DNA of 64,000 bases from Akkermansiaceae bacterium (GCA_021200315.1 JAJQGU010000030.1:19194-83193); one strand, 5' to 3'. Counted from the first letter of the stretch, positions 16,596-26,492 are shown. A program made the numbers and translations. The notes: generated from the sequence alone by a model not told the origin.

Positions 16596-18069
16596 GTTCT
16601 CCGTGCTTCAAGTCTGTCTCGCCCTCGTTCCTCTTCTGGCCGTGACGCTCCGCGGGCAGGACGCGGCGTCGGCGGGCGGGGAGGCCGTCCGCACGGCTGA
16701 GGGTATTCTCCAGGAGGCTTCGGCGGAGGCGGAGGAGGTGCCTTCTTCGGAGGAGGCGGCCGCGCGGAAGGAATCCCGGGTGATTTCGGCTTCGAGGCAA
16801 TTCGTCGTCACCGGCGGCGACGGTTTGGTGGCGGGAGCCGTGGCCACCAAGGCGGAGGAGATACGCGGCGGGCTCCTCAAACTGCTTTCTCTCCCAAAGA
16901 CTTGGAAGCACAGGATTCATATTGTCCTGCAGGGACGCGCGGACGCGCCCGCATCGCCGCGCCCCATCCGCACGCGCATCAATATCCTCGCCGGCGAACC
17001 CTCCTATGAGATCCGCATTTTCATGGGCGGCGGCATCAATCTGGAAAAACTGCACGCCGTCATTGTCGCCATGCTTCTGTACGAACGATCCCTGCGCGAA
17101 ATCGACCCCGAAGCTCTCCCGGACGAAGTCGAGCTGCCCGCCTGGCTCCTCACGGGAATCAACCAGGCGATTCAATGGAACGCGGGCAGGATCGACCGCA
17201 GCGTCTACACGTCTCTTTTCTCGCGTTCCGAGATGCTGAGTCCCGAGCAGCTTCTGAGCTACAAGTCCCCGGAGACTCTGGACGCCTCTTCGCGCCTGCT
17301 CTACGACACCTCGTGCGGCGTTCTCGTCATGTGCCTGCTCAACCAGAAAGGAGGCAGGGACGCCCTGCTCACTCTCCTCGACCAAGCGGCGCTCGGCGAA
17401 GGTTCCCCCCGTGAGATGATCGAGCGGAATTTCCATTCTTTCCATCTGGACGAAAACGCTTTTCACAAATGGTGGGCGCTGCAGCTGGCGCAGCTCTCCA
17501 CCCCCATGACCACGGAGAGCCTTTCTCCGGCCGAGACGGAAAGGCGCCTTGCCGACGCCCTGTTGCTGATCCGCTATGATGAGGAGGCGCGCACCCCCAT
17601 CCCCGTCAGTCTCGACGATGTGGAGCTGGCCGTCTCTCTGCCGGACTGGAAGGCGCAGAGCCGCCGCGTGCTCGACCAGCTGGTGCACTTGAGCGTGCGC
17701 TGCTTTCCTGCGTACCGCCCCGTCATTACCGAATACTGCCGCCTGATCGCCGACTTGCAGCACGGCATGCAGCCTGAGGAGGCCATTCAGATGATCGGGC
17801 CGCTGATCGAACTGCGCGAGGCTTGCGTCTCCGCCGCCCTGCGCGCGCGCGATTACCTCGACTGGTACGAGATCACCCATCTGGGCGGAAAATCCGGCAG
17901 CTTCAGTTCGTATTTGGAGGCTATGAAGATTCTCCGCGCCGAGCCCGACAGGGAGAAGACGCCGCTGTCCGGCTATCTGGACGACATCCAGTCCCTGTAC
18001 CGCCTTCCCGCCCATGCTCCTCTGCCGGCGAGTCTCAGGCAGCGGCTCGGAAAGGAGGGGAGAGAATGA
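16594..18069 (+). CDS. Exported protein, possibly an inactive Peptidase_MA-like fold
   Basis: A 491-residue protein with signal peptide MFSVLQVCLALVPLLAVTLRG. The ATG at 16594 is the usual choice; a GTG at 16603 still leaves a hydrophobic signal and fits a promoter-like element better. The centre has ELPAWLLTGINQAIQWNAGR and KWWALQLAQLS, which recall gluzincin Peptidase_MA-like domains (P-W-L-x-E/G-I), but there is no HExxH where one would be expected (AVIVAMLLYERSL), so it would be catalytically dead. I do not recognise the rest. It lies just after the Wzy-like gene, and its stop overlaps rnhB (ATGA). Confidence 0.8.
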   Translation: MFSVLQVCLALVPLLAVTLRGQDAASAGGEAVRTAEGILQEASAEAEEVPSSEEAAARKESRVISASRQFVVTGGDGLVAGAVATKAEEIRGGLLKLLSLPKTWKHRIHIVLQGRADAPASPRPIRTRINILAGEPSYEIRIFMGGGINLEKLHAVIVAMLLYERSLREIDPEALPDEVELPAWLLTGINQAIQWNAGRIDRSVYTSLFSRSEMLSPEQLLSYKSPETLDASSRLLYDTSCGVLVMCLLNQKGGRDALLTLLDQAALGEGSPREMIERNFHSFHLDENAFHKWWALQLAQLSTPMTTESLSPAETERRLADALLLIRYDEEARTPIPVSLDDVELAVSLPDWKAQSRRVLDQLVHLSVRCFPAYRPVITEYCRLIADLQHGMQPEEAIQMIGPLIELREACVSAALRARDYLDWYEITHLGGKSGSFSSYLEAMKILRAEPDREKTPLSGYLDDIQSLYRLPAHAPLPASLRQRLGKEGRE

Positions 18070-18701
18070 CGCCGCGCCTCCGGCCCGATGAAAACGAGGA
18101 ACTCGCCGCCCGCGCAGCCGGCTATCGCCTGGTGGCCGGCGTCGATGAAGCCGGCCGCGGCCCTCTGGCGGGTCCCGTGGTGGCCGCGGCCGTCGTCCTT
18201 CCGCCGGGCTGGCGTCTCGAAGGGCTGGATGATTCGAAAAAGCTCACGCCCCGCCGCCGCGAAAGACTGTATGAAGCGCTTCTGGGCGATCCCTCCGTGC
18301 TCGCGGGCGTCGGCAGCGCCTGTGTGGAGGAGATCGACCGCATGAATATTCTCAACGCCACGCGCCTTGCCATGATCAGGGCGCTGGAAGCCGTGCCCGG
18401 CGGGGTCGATTTCTGCCTGATAGACGGATTGCCCGTGCGGGACTTCCCCCTCCCTCAGAAGGCGATCGTGAAGGGAGACGCCCGCTGCTTCTCCATCGCC
18501 GCCGCCAGTATTCTCGCCAAGGTCACGCGGGACGCCTGCATGGAGCGTCTGGCCAAGAGCTTCCCCCAGTACGGCTTCGAAAAACACAAGGGATACGGCA
18601 CCGCCCAACACCTGGCCGCCATCCGGCAATATGGAATTACGATACATCATCGCCGCTCGTTTGCGCCTGTTGCACAAATGGCGCTGCCCCTTGACCGATG
18701 A
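18066..18701 (+). CDS. rnhB: Ribonuclease HII
   Basis: A 211-residue protein. The start at 18066 overlaps the preceding stop (ATGA). It has the RNase HII signature VAGVDEAGRGPLAGPVV (Asp27 and Glu28), the LIDGLPV strand with a third acidic residue, and FSIAAASILAKVTRD with the fourth. It removes ribonucleotides from DNA and helps clear RNA primers. The next gene, yraN, starts inside its last 71 bases; rnhB-yraN is a common bacterial pair. Confidence 0.96.
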   Translation: MTPRLRPDENEELAARAAGYRLVAGVDEAGRGPLAGPVVAAAVVLPPGWRLEGLDDSKKLTPRRRERLYEALLGDPSVLAGVGSACVEEIDRMNILNATRLAMIRALEAVPGGVDFCLIDGLPVRDFPLPQKAIVKGDARCFSIAAASILAKVTRDACMERLAKSFPQYGFEKHKGYGTAQHLAAIRQYGITIHHRRSFAPVAQMALPLDR

Positions 18702-19080
18702 GCGCCGCCGCTCGGGGGCGTGGGTCGGCCGCTACGGCGAATTGCTGGCCTGCTCGTGGCTGCGGAGCCGCGGTCTGCGCGTGCTGCGCCGCAATTTTCG
18801 CTGGGGGCGTTCCGGCGAAATCGATATCGTGTGCCGGGAGGGCGGCGTGCTCGCCTTCGTCGAGGTCAAAACGCGCACCCGCACGGACTACGGGCCGCCG
18901 GGGCGCGCCGTCAACGCAGGCAAGAGGCGCCTTCTGCGCATCGGCGCCGCCAACTGGCTGCGCCTCTTGGGGAGGAATGTGCCGCACCGCTTCGATCTTG
19001 TGGAAATCACGCTCTCCCCTCGTGCGCTCCCCCGGATCACTCACCGCCGGGGTTTTCTCCCCAATCATCCTCCGCCGTGA
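18631..19080 (+). CDS. yraN: YraN family (UPF0102) nuclease-fold protein
   Basis: A 149-residue protein. The core GRYGELLACSWLRSRGLRVLRRNFRWGRSGEIDIVCREGGVLAFVEVKTR contains the E-x(n)-G-E-I-D-I-V / V-E-V-K-T-R signature of the restriction-endonuclease-like YraN fold. Function is unresolved; it is often next to rnhB and is thought to act in nucleic-acid metabolism. The ATG at 18631 overlaps rnhB by 71 bp; an in-frame TTG at 18691 would start closer to the conserved part. The 3' end overlaps the end of the opposite-strand MBL gene by 44 bp. Confidence 0.9.
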   Translation: MELRYIIAARLRLLHKWRCPLTDERRRSGAWVGRYGELLACSWLRSRGLRVLRRNFRWGRSGEIDIVCREGGVLAFVEVKTRTRTDYGPPGRAVNAGKRRLLRIGAANWLRLLGRNVPHRFDLVEITLSPRALPRITHRRGFLPNHPPP

Positions 19081-19789
19081 GAGGCCGCCCGGCTCCCGCC
19101 AGAAAGGGGTTGTTTCTCTCTTCGAGCCGACGGCTCGTCGCGGGGCCGTGCCCCGGGCAGAGGAGAGTCTCCGGCGGAAGTTCCGAGAGAATGCGGCGGA
19201 GCCGGGGGACGACGCGGAAAGGCTCCTCGGGGGCGTTGCCGATGGAACCGGCAAAAAGCGCATCGCCCGTGAAAAATAGGGTTCGGCCGCCCCGCGTCAG
19301 CACAAAGCCGCACGAATCGGGCGTATGCCCGGCGAGCTCGGCCATGCGCAGCGTGCAGTCCCCCCATTGCCCGGGTAAAGGCGGACGGCCGCTCCCATAT
19401 ACGGGGCAGTGCGCGGCAGCCAGACCGCCGGCGTGATCGGAATGGGAATGCGTGAGCAGAAGGAGCGACGGCCGGCGGCCGCCGAGCGCGCGCCTCAATT
19501 GAGCCGGAGAACAGCCGGTATCGACGGCGAGCGTCCCCTGCGGCGTTTGGAGCGTCCAGATGTTGACGCTGCCCCAAGGATACGGCATGGCGTGGCGTTC
19601 GAGTCCGGCCGGCAGTTCCACGGCGGGCGCGTAAGCCGGGATGCCGTGGAAGGCGGCGGCATTGAGTCCGAGTTCCCGTTCGAGAAAGAGCTCGAAGGCG
19701 GATGGATCGCTTGGCGGGGAGACGCCGGAAAGCCCCCGCATGGCGAGGGCTTTCCGGAGAATGTCGCTCTGGCCGTCTTCGAGCTCCAT
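19037..19789 (-). CDS. MBL-fold metallo-hydrolase
   Basis: A 250-residue protein from the ATG at 19789. It has the metallo-beta-lactamase-fold metal site THSHSDHAGG (H-x-H-x-D-H), then ELAGHTPDSCGFVL, FFTGDALFAG (bridging Asp) and LCPGHGPAT (last His), as in glyoxalase-II-like and other MBL hydrolases. The N-terminal 60 residues are an extra helical part. The substrate is unknown. Its ATG shares one base with the stop of the upstream RNase E/G gene (TAATG), so it is translationally coupled to it. Confidence 0.88.
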   Translation of the reverse strand: MELEDGQSDILRKALAMRGLSGVSPPSDPSAFELFLERELGLNAAAFHGIPAYAPAVELPAGLERHAMPYPWGSVNIWTLQTPQGTLAVDTGCSPAQLRRALGGRRPSLLLLTHSHSDHAGGLAAAHCPVYGSGRPPLPGQWGDCTLRMAELAGHTPDSCGFVLTRGGRTLFFTGDALFAGSIGNAPEEPFRVVPRLRRILSELPPETLLCPGHGPATSRRLEERNNPFLAGAGRPLTAEDDWGENPGGE

Positions 19790-21381
19790 TACATGTTGAC
19801 CTGATAGAGAGGGCTGTTGTCGTTGGCGTCGAGAATGGCGAATGCCTCGCGGTGAATGGAGGGATCGCTGCGGAAGATGAGCCTCCCCGTGCACTGGCGC
19901 TCGAGTTCCATAAGCAGAGGCGCGTCTTCTTTCTTGAAGCGGGAGAGCACATCCGTGTTCACCACCACGATCAGATCGCCGGCTGTTTCCCGGTGCTTGA
20001 GAATCACGGCGTGAATCTGCCGCTGGATCTCCACGCTCATCGTCATGACGGATTTGATCCGTCCGCGCCCGCTGCAATACGGGCAATAATCGTTCACATA
20101 GTCACGCAGGCTTTCGTTGATGCGCTGACGTGTCATTTCCATGAGTCCGATGGGGGTGATCTGCAGCACCTGTGTCTTGGCCTTGTCGCGCCGCAGGCAG
20201 TCCTTCATCATCTTGTAGACGGCCAGCTGATCCTTGCGGTGCCGCATGTCGATGAAATCCACGACGACGAGACCGCCGATGTTGCGCAGGCGCAGCTGGC
20301 GGGCGATCTCGCGGGCGGATTCGAGATTCGTCTCGAGGATAGTCTTGTCGAGATCCTTCGAGCCCTTGTTCCGCCCGGTGTTGACGTCGATGGCAATGAG
20401 CGCCTCGGTCTCGTCGATCACCAGATAGCCGCCGCAGGGCAGAAGCACCTGGCGCTGGAAGGCTTCGTTGATCTGCTTCTGGATGCCCAGCTCTTCAAAG
20501 ATCGGAATCCGTGAAGAAAAATGCTGTATATGACGCTTGGCCCGGCGCGAAATGCGCCCGGCAATCTCCTGCATGCGCTGGGTGGTCTCCAAGTTGTCGC
20601 AGATGATGTTGTCGACGTTCTCGGTGAGAAAGTCGCGCGCCGTGCGCTCGATGAGATCGGGCTCCCGGTACACGCAGACGGGCGCGGCCTGCGCATCGCG
20701 TCTGCTTTCCACTTCGCGCCATTGCTCGAGCAGCATGGCCAGGTCGCGCACGAAATGGCGGAAGCGCTGTCCCTGGGCCACGGTGCGCATGATGATGCCC
20801 ATCCCTTCGGGTACGTTGAGTTTCTGCACGATCTGGCGCAGTCTCTGGCGTTCTTTCGGATCGTCGATCTTCCGGGAAATGCCGAATTGATCGGTATAGG
20901 GCATCAGCACGATGTAGCGGCCGGCCAGTGAAATGTTGGTGGTCACCCGGGGTCCCTTCGAGCTGATGGGACCCTTGGTCACCTGAACCATAATCTCGGA
21001 GCCGATGGGGTATATTTCCGGAATGTTCTTCGAGGTGATTTTTTTAATCTGCCTTTTGGGGCGCCCTTCCTTTTCGATTTCCTCAAGCCCCGAATCAAGG
21101 GCGGCGGGGATGGCGTCCCAAAAGTGAAGAAAGGCGTTTTTTTCATAGCCGATATCCACGAACATGGCCTTGAGGCCGGGTTCGATGTTTTTCACGCGGC
21201 CCTTGAAGATGCCTCCCACGATGTTGCTTTCGCCTTCGCGTTCGATGTTGTATTCCTCCAGCACGCCGTTGTCGAGCAGAGCCACCCGCCTTTCAAGCTT
21301 CTCTGCGTTGATGACGATGGTCGTGCCTTCTTTGGGATCGCATGCGCCGAAGCCAAAGACACGTTTGAATCTGTTTAACAT
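19789..21381 (-). CDS. rng: Ribonuclease E/G family protein
   Basis: A 530-residue enzyme that makes endonucleolytic cuts in single-stranded RNA for mRNA decay and rRNA maturation. An S1-type insertion in the N-terminal half (GGIFKGRVKNIEPGLKAMFVDIG) is followed by the catalytic core: ALIAIDVNTGRNKG and LVVVDFIDMRHRKD carry the two Mg-binding Asp, and CPYCSGRG is the CxxC zinc link. There is no long disordered degradosome arm, so it is RNase G-sized with a small C-terminal addition. It lies 156 bp after mreB on the same strand; mreB-rng linkage is common in Gram-negatives. Confidence 0.96.
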   Translation of the reverse strand: MLNRFKRVFGFGACDPKEGTTIVINAEKLERRVALLDNGVLEEYNIEREGESNIVGGIFKGRVKNIEPGLKAMFVDIGYEKNAFLHFWDAIPAALDSGLEEIEKEGRPKRQIKKITSKNIPEIYPIGSEIMVQVTKGPISSKGPRVTTNISLAGRYIVLMPYTDQFGISRKIDDPKERQRLRQIVQKLNVPEGMGIIMRTVAQGQRFRHFVRDLAMLLEQWREVESRRDAQAAPVCVYREPDLIERTARDFLTENVDNIICDNLETTQRMQEIAGRISRRAKRHIQHFSSRIPIFEELGIQKQINEAFQRQVLLPCGGYLVIDETEALIAIDVNTGRNKGSKDLDKTILETNLESAREIARQLRLRNIGGLVVVDFIDMRHRKDQLAVYKMMKDCLRRDKAKTQVLQITPIGLMEMTRQRINESLRDYVNDYCPYCSGRGRIKSVMTMSVEIQRQIHAVILKHRETAGDLIVVVNTDVLSRFKKEDAPLLMELERQCTGRLIFRSDPSIHREAFAILDANDNSPLYQVNM

Positions 21382-21537
21382 TTTTCTAACAAGATGAAAT
21401 GGGGTTAAAAGGGAACTCCCCCCGGCGGGGGAAGCGGGAGCGGCGCGGTTCCAAGCCGTTTTCCGGACTCTCCGCGACGGGGAGAGCGTGCGGGCAAGCG
21501 GGCGCGGAGTCCCTGCCGGGAGGGAGTGAGAGTCGTT

Positions 21538-22560
<1,023 letters not shown>

Positions 22561-22872
22561 AGAGTTCTATGTGAAAAATTGATGATTTGTTTTCGGTGCG
22601 TACGGCCCCTTTCGCCCCCGAAGCCCGCTCCTTCTCACGGGATGGCGGGCAGATGCTCTCAGAGTGCGGAATGGAAATGGAATTCTTCCGCGCGCCCCGC
22701 GGGGATTATAACGGGCGCGCCGATGGCGGTCAAGCCAAAACTCCCCGAACCACCGTTTTGTTTTGTTTTCCCTAGAGGTTTCATTTTCAGTCCATTTCGG
22801 CAAACAAGCCCACCAGGGCGGCTCTGCGGCATTTTTCTTGGAAAGAGGGGCGGAGCCTGCTATAATGACGGC
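22561..22872. other. 312-bp divergent spacer between mreB and the usp operon
   Basis: No gene seen. It holds the strong usp promoter at its right end. On the minus strand only a weak TAGAAC-like -10 lies just before the mreB ATG. Confidence 0.6.
22838..22866 (+). promoter_or_regulatory. usp promoter giving a leaderless mRNA
   Basis: TTGGAA (22838-22843), 17-bp spacer, perfect TATAAT (22861-22866), then 6 bases to the ATG at 22873. The expected transcription start is the A of the ATG. Confidence 0.7.
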
Positions 22873-23349
22873 ATGCTGAATTTCCTGATAGCTGTTGACT
22901 TTTCAGACGCGACTTCGGACGTGGTGGATTACGCCGGCAAGCTCGCGGCTACGGCGGGGGCGGCGCTGCATCTGTTCCACGTGGTCGAACCGACGATCGC
23001 CTATGATGTGGCGGGGGTGTTCACCGAAGATCTCGCGCTTCCCTCGCTCAACGCGGATGAAACCTGCACCATCAAACAGATGGCGGAGGCTCGTCTGGAC
23101 AAGATGTCCGAAGGCGTCCGTCTCAAATGGGGAGTGTCCGCACAGGCGACCGCTGTGGACGAATTTGACAAGGCGGGTGCCCTCCTCAAGTATGCCGGGG
23201 AGCACCGCGTCGACATGATCGTGGTGGGCAATCACAACCACAGCTTCCTCTCCTCCATTCTGCTGGGGAGCGTGGCCGAATCCGTCATCAGGCGCTCGGA
23301 CATCCCCGTCTTGGTGGTGCCGTTTCTGGAGCAGGGAAAGAAGGATTGA
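22873..23349 (+). CDS. Universal stress protein (UspA family)
   Basis: A 158-residue protein starting MLNFLIAVDFSDATSDVVDYA, a single Usp domain. The ATP-binding pattern near the end reads VVGNHNHSFLSSILLGSVAESVIRRSDIPVLVV, a variant of G-2x-G-9x-G-(S/T) in which the first Gly is kept but the second is replaced, so nucleotide binding is uncertain. It is the first gene of a three-gene operon; its stop overlaps the next start (TGATG). It probably supports stress survival. Confidence 0.93.
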   Translation: MLNFLIAVDFSDATSDVVDYAGKLAATAGAALHLFHVVEPTIAYDVAGVFTEDLALPSLNADETCTIKQMAEARLDKMSEGVRLKWGVSAQATAVDEFDKAGALLKYAGEHRVDMIVVGNHNHSFLSSILLGSVAESVIRRSDIPVLVVPFLEQGKKD

Positions 23350-24149
23350 TGACGCTGACCATTCTGTTTGTCGGAGACGTGGTGGGCGAACCCGGCCGCA
23401 CCGCCCTCTATCGCGAGCTTCCGGCTCTGAAGGAAGAATTCGGCGCGGATCTGACGATCGTCAACGGGGAGAATGCCGCCGGCGGACGGGGCATCACGCC
23501 GAAGATCGCCCTGGAATTCTTCTCCCGCGGGGTGGATGTGATCACGACGGGCGACCATGTATGGGATCAGCCGGATCTCATTCCTTGGATGCCCCATGCG
23601 CCGCGCCTGCTGCGCCCGCTGAATTATCAGGCGGATACGCCCGGCTTCGGCTGCGTTGTTGTGGAGACGCCGAAAGGGAACGTGGCCGTGATGCAGCTGC
23701 AGGGGCGCTCGTTCATTCAGCCGCCTTTGGAAAATCCTTTCATCCTGGGCGAGGAAGAGGCCCTGCGGCTGCGGCGCGGGGGCGTGACGGCCATTTTTGT
23801 GGATATGCACGCCGAGACCAGCAGCGAAAAGGTGGCCATGGGATACAATCTCGACGGGAAGGCGAGCGCCCTCATCGGCACCCATACGCACGTGCAGACG
23901 GCGGACAATATGGTGATGCCGGGGGGGCTGGCGTATATGACCGACGCGGGCATGTGCGGCTCCGCCGTCAGTGTGCTGGGGCGCGACGTGCGGGGTGTCC
24001 TGCGGCGCTTCCGATCGACCCTGCCGGCAAAATTTCCGGTGGCCGGCTGGCCCGTGCGCCTGTGCGGCGCGGTGGTCTCCGTGGACATGGAAACGGGGCG
24101 CGCGCTGGGCATCGTCCGCGTCAATCGCATGTACGCAGAACGGCCATGA
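23349..24149 (+). CDS. ymdB: YmdB-family metallophosphoesterase
   Basis: A 266-residue protein starting MTLTILFVGDVVGEPGR. The family (TIGR00282) motifs are present: GDVVG, NGENAAGGRGI, TTGDHVWDQ, IFVDMHAETSSEK and IGTHTHVQTADN, which supply the dinuclear metal ligands. In Bacillus the relative hydrolyses 2',3'-cyclic nucleotides and affects biofilm and sporulation choices. Length is typical. The ATG at 23349 shares one base with the usp stop, and the stop overlaps the tcdA ATG. Confidence 0.95.
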   Translation: MTLTILFVGDVVGEPGRTALYRELPALKEEFGADLTIVNGENAAGGRGITPKIALEFFSRGVDVITTGDHVWDQPDLIPWMPHAPRLLRPLNYQADTPGFGCVVVETPKGNVAVMQLQGRSFIQPPLENPFILGEEEALRLRRGGVTAIFVDMHAETSSEKVAMGYNLDGKASALIGTHTHVQTADNMVMPGGLAYMTDAGMCGSAVSVLGRDVRGVLRRFRSTLPAKFPVAGWPVRLCGAVVSVDMETGRALGIVRVNRMYAERP

Positions 24150-24928
24150 GTTTCGAACGGCGATTCGGCGGCGTCTCCCGCCTCTATGGGCGGGAAAATC
24201 TGGAACTTTTCCGGCAAACACGCGTGGCCGTGGTGGGATTGGGCGGCGTGGGTTCCTGGGCGGCGGAGGCCATCGGACGGACGGGCTTCGGACATCTGAT
24301 TCTGATGGATATGGACGATATCTGCATCACCAACACCAATCGCCAGATACACGCGCTCGCCCACACCTGCGGACGCCCCAAGGCCGAAGTGATGGCGGAA
24401 CGCCTCGCCGCCATCAACCCCGACGCGGAGATCACCCCCATGCAGGCGTTCTACACGGCCGCGCATCCCGATCGCCTCTTCGGGCACCGGCCCGATTTGA
24501 TCGTCGACGCCATCGACTCGATGAACGCCAAGGCTCACCTGATTGCCGCCTGCCATGAACGCGGGCTGCCTCTCGTGACTTGCGGCGGCGCGGGCGGCCG
24601 CACGGACGCCGGCCAGGTGCAGGCTGCCGATCTGGCCCGCACTCACGGGGACGGCATGCTCTCCGTGCTCCGCAGGAAGCTGCGGCGGGAGTACGGACTC
24701 CCCTTGGGCGACAAATGCCCGGAGATCGGCATCCCCTGCGTCTTTTCGCCCGAGAAGCCCCGTTTTCCCCAATGCGACGGGTCCGTGGGAGAACGCAGGG
24801 ACGAAGGGTTTCAGGGGCGCATGGCCTGCGACTCCGGCTTCGGCGCGGCCACTCATGTAACCGGCGTGTTCGGATTTCTGGCGGCCTCGGCGGCAATTGC
24901 CCTGCTCCTTGCGCGGAGGCGCCTCTGA
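24146..24928 (+). CDS. tcdA: tRNA threonylcarbamoyladenosine dehydratase
   Basis: A 260-residue E1-like (ThiF/MoeB fold) protein starting MSFERRFGGVSRLYG. It has the Rossmann motif VAVVGLGGVGSWAAEAIGRTGFG, then DMDDICITNTNRQ, the DAIDSMNAKA strand and a C-terminal hydrophobic helix (FLAASAAIALLLARR) typical of TcdA/CsdL. It uses ATP to convert t6A to cyclic t6A in ANN-decoding tRNAs. The start overlaps the ymdB stop (ATGA), completing a tightly coupled usp-ymdB-tcdA operon. Confidence 0.95.
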   Translation: MSFERRFGGVSRLYGRENLELFRQTRVAVVGLGGVGSWAAEAIGRTGFGHLILMDMDDICITNTNRQIHALAHTCGRPKAEVMAERLAAINPDAEITPMQAFYTAAHPDRLFGHRPDLIVDAIDSMNAKAHLIAACHERGLPLVTCGGAGGRTDAGQVQAADLARTHGDGMLSVLRRKLRREYGLPLGDKCPEIGIPCVFSPEKPRFPQCDGSVGERRDEGFQGRMACDSGFGAATHVTGVFGFLAASAAIALLLARRRL

Positions 24929-24967
24929 TTTTGCCGCCAAGGCGCAGGATCCCATCGAAAATTTGAG

Positions 24968-24996
24968 TTGCCTCTTCCCCTGTAAGCGAGTAGACT
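24968..24996 (+). promoter_or_regulatory. Promoter of the small lipoprotein gene at 25016
   Basis: TTGCCT (24968-24973), 17-bp spacer, TAGACT (24991-24996). This gene, unlike many neighbours, also has a Shine-Dalgarno-like GAGGAAA (25001-25007). Confidence 0.55.
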
Positions 24997-25015
24997 TCTT
25001 GAGGAAAGCTCGCTC

Positions 25016-25528
25016 ATGATGACTTCGGGAAAATATCCTGCCTTGGCCGCCGCCGTTCTGCCTCTGCTCACCCAGTGTGACACCACGCGGCGGGATCTCG
25101 AGGCGGTGGCTCAGCAGAATGCCGAGATTTCCAAGGAGCAGGGCGACGGTTATTACGTCGGCCGCAGATACTACATCCCGAACACCCGTTTCTGGGGCTA
25201 CATTCGCCCGCCCCGTACGCCGTGGGTTCGGGCGAATCTCGTGATCATGGATGAATCGATGCTCCTCGCACCCGACCGCGGCCCCGAAACCGGAGACGCC
25301 GCCGTCTACGGAAAAGACAATAATTTCGAATACAAGATCTACGGGAAATACACCGATCGGCAGGCATATGACCCGAACTCCAACCAGCGGCTCGATGTCT
25401 TTCTTCTGACGGGCTACCGGCTCGTCAACAGCAGACCGGGCTGGCTCTTCAAACCCTCCGAACGCTATTCGACGAAAGAGGTTTCCCTCCGCCCGGCAAT
25501 CGTGCCAAAACCTCTTCCTGAACATTGA
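25016..25528 (+). CDS. Small Tyr/Arg-rich lipoprotein of unknown function
   Basis: A 170-residue protein starting MMTSGKYPALAAAVLPLLTQC, a signal peptide ending in a lipobox-like LLTQC (Cys21). The mature part is rich in Tyr, Arg, Pro and Asn (GDGYYVGRRYYIPNTRFWGY) with no domain I recognise. GAGGAAA 8 bases upstream supports the start at 25016; 25019 is also possible. It precedes a GT2 glycosyltransferase by 25 bp and may be cotranscribed with it. Confidence 0.75.
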   Translation: MMTSGKYPALAAAVLPLLTQCDTTRRDLEAVAQQNAEISKEQGDGYYVGRRYYIPNTRFWGYIRPPRTPWVRANLVIMDESMLLAPDRGPETGDAAVYGKDNNFEYKIYGKYTDRQAYDPNSNQRLDVFLLTGYRLVNSRPGWLFKPSERYSTKEVSLRPAIVPKPLPEH

Positions 25529-25553
25529 GAACAAACCATAATCGCCGTCAGAT

Positions 25554-26492
25554 ATGAAGCTTTCCCTCATCATCCCCTGTTACAACGAAGCGGAGGCTCT
25601 CCCCCTCTTTCGGAATTGCCTGCTCGAGGTGCGGCCCCGGCTTGCCGTGGATGAATTGGAACTCGTCTTTGTGGACGACGGCTCCCGCGATGGCACGCTG
25701 GATGTGCTGAAGGGATTCCATGCGGAGGATCCTCAATGGCGTTATCTGTCCTTTTCCCGCAATTTCGGCAAGGAGTCGGCCATCTTCGCGGGGCTCCGGC
25801 ACGCAACCGGCGATGTGGTGGGGCTGATGGATGCGGATTTGCAGGATCCGCCCTCTCTTCTGCCGGAAATGCTGGCGGCTCTGCGGGAGGAAGGGTATGA
25901 CATCGCGGCCACGCGCCGCTCGACGCGCAAGGGCGAGCCGGTCGTCCGCTCGTTCTTCGCACGCAGGTTCTACCGCTTCATCAACAGGATCTCGACGACG
26001 AAGCTGGTCGACGGCGCTCGTGACTTTCGGCTGATGAAACGCCCAGTGGTCGACGCCATTCTGCGTCTGACGGAATATAACCGGTTCAGCAAGGGTATTT
26101 TCGAATGGGTGGGCTTCAAGACGAAATGGTTCTCCTATGAAAACATCGAACGAAGCGCCGGCACGACCAAGTGGTCGTTGTGGAAGCTGTTGAAATACTC
26201 CATAGAAGGGATTACGGCTTTCTCCACCGTCCCGCTGATGCTCGCCGTATACACGGGGCTCCTTTTCAGCCTGATCGCCATTCTGATCATCACGGGGCTC
26301 GTCATCCGTCATTTCATTGATCCGGCGTCAGCCGTGCAAGGCTGGGTATCGCTCACGAGCATCATGACTCTGCTCGGCGGCATCCAGCTCGTCTGCATCG
26401 GTCTCCTCGGACAATACCTTGCCAAAACCTACCTCGAAGTGAAGAACAGGCCGATCTACATCATCGCCGCCAAGAGCGGAGATGAGCGGTAA
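25554..26492 (+). CDS. GT2-family polyprenyl-phosphate glycosyltransferase (DPM1/GtrB-like)
   Basis: A 312-residue protein. The GT-A domain has LSLIIPCYNEAEAL, VFVDDGSRDGTLD, GLMDADLQDPP (DxD-like metal site) and ERSAGTTKWSLWKLLKYSIEGITAFS, the C-terminal signature of the GtrB/DPM1/ArnC branch. Two membrane helices follow (about 225-255 and 265-295). Such enzymes move a sugar from a nucleotide donor to undecaprenyl phosphate, making the donor for membrane glycosyltransferases of the GT39/ArnT type. Which sugar is unknown. A weak TTCCTG-N16-CATAAT promoter ends 11 bases before the ATG. Confidence 0.9.
   Translation: MKLSLIIPCYNEAEALPLFRNCLLEVRPRLAVDELELVFVDDGSRDGTLDVLKGFHAEDPQWRYLSFSRNFGKESAIFAGLRHATGDVVGLMDADLQDPPSLLPEMLAALREEGYDIAATRRSTRKGEPVVRSFFARRFYRFINRISTTKLVDGARDFRLMKRPVVDAILRLTEYNRFSKGIFEWVGFKTKWFSYENIERSAGTTKWSLWKLLKYSIEGITAFSTVPLMLAVYTGLLFSLIAILIITGLVIRHFIDPASAVQGWVSLTSIMTLLGGIQLVCIGLLGQYLAKTYLEVKNRPIYIIAAKSGDER

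Noticed and set aside
16108..18015. Minus-strand ORF of 635 codons opposite the Wzy-like and exported-protein genes
   Set aside because: No domain or signal; shadow of the plus-strand genes.
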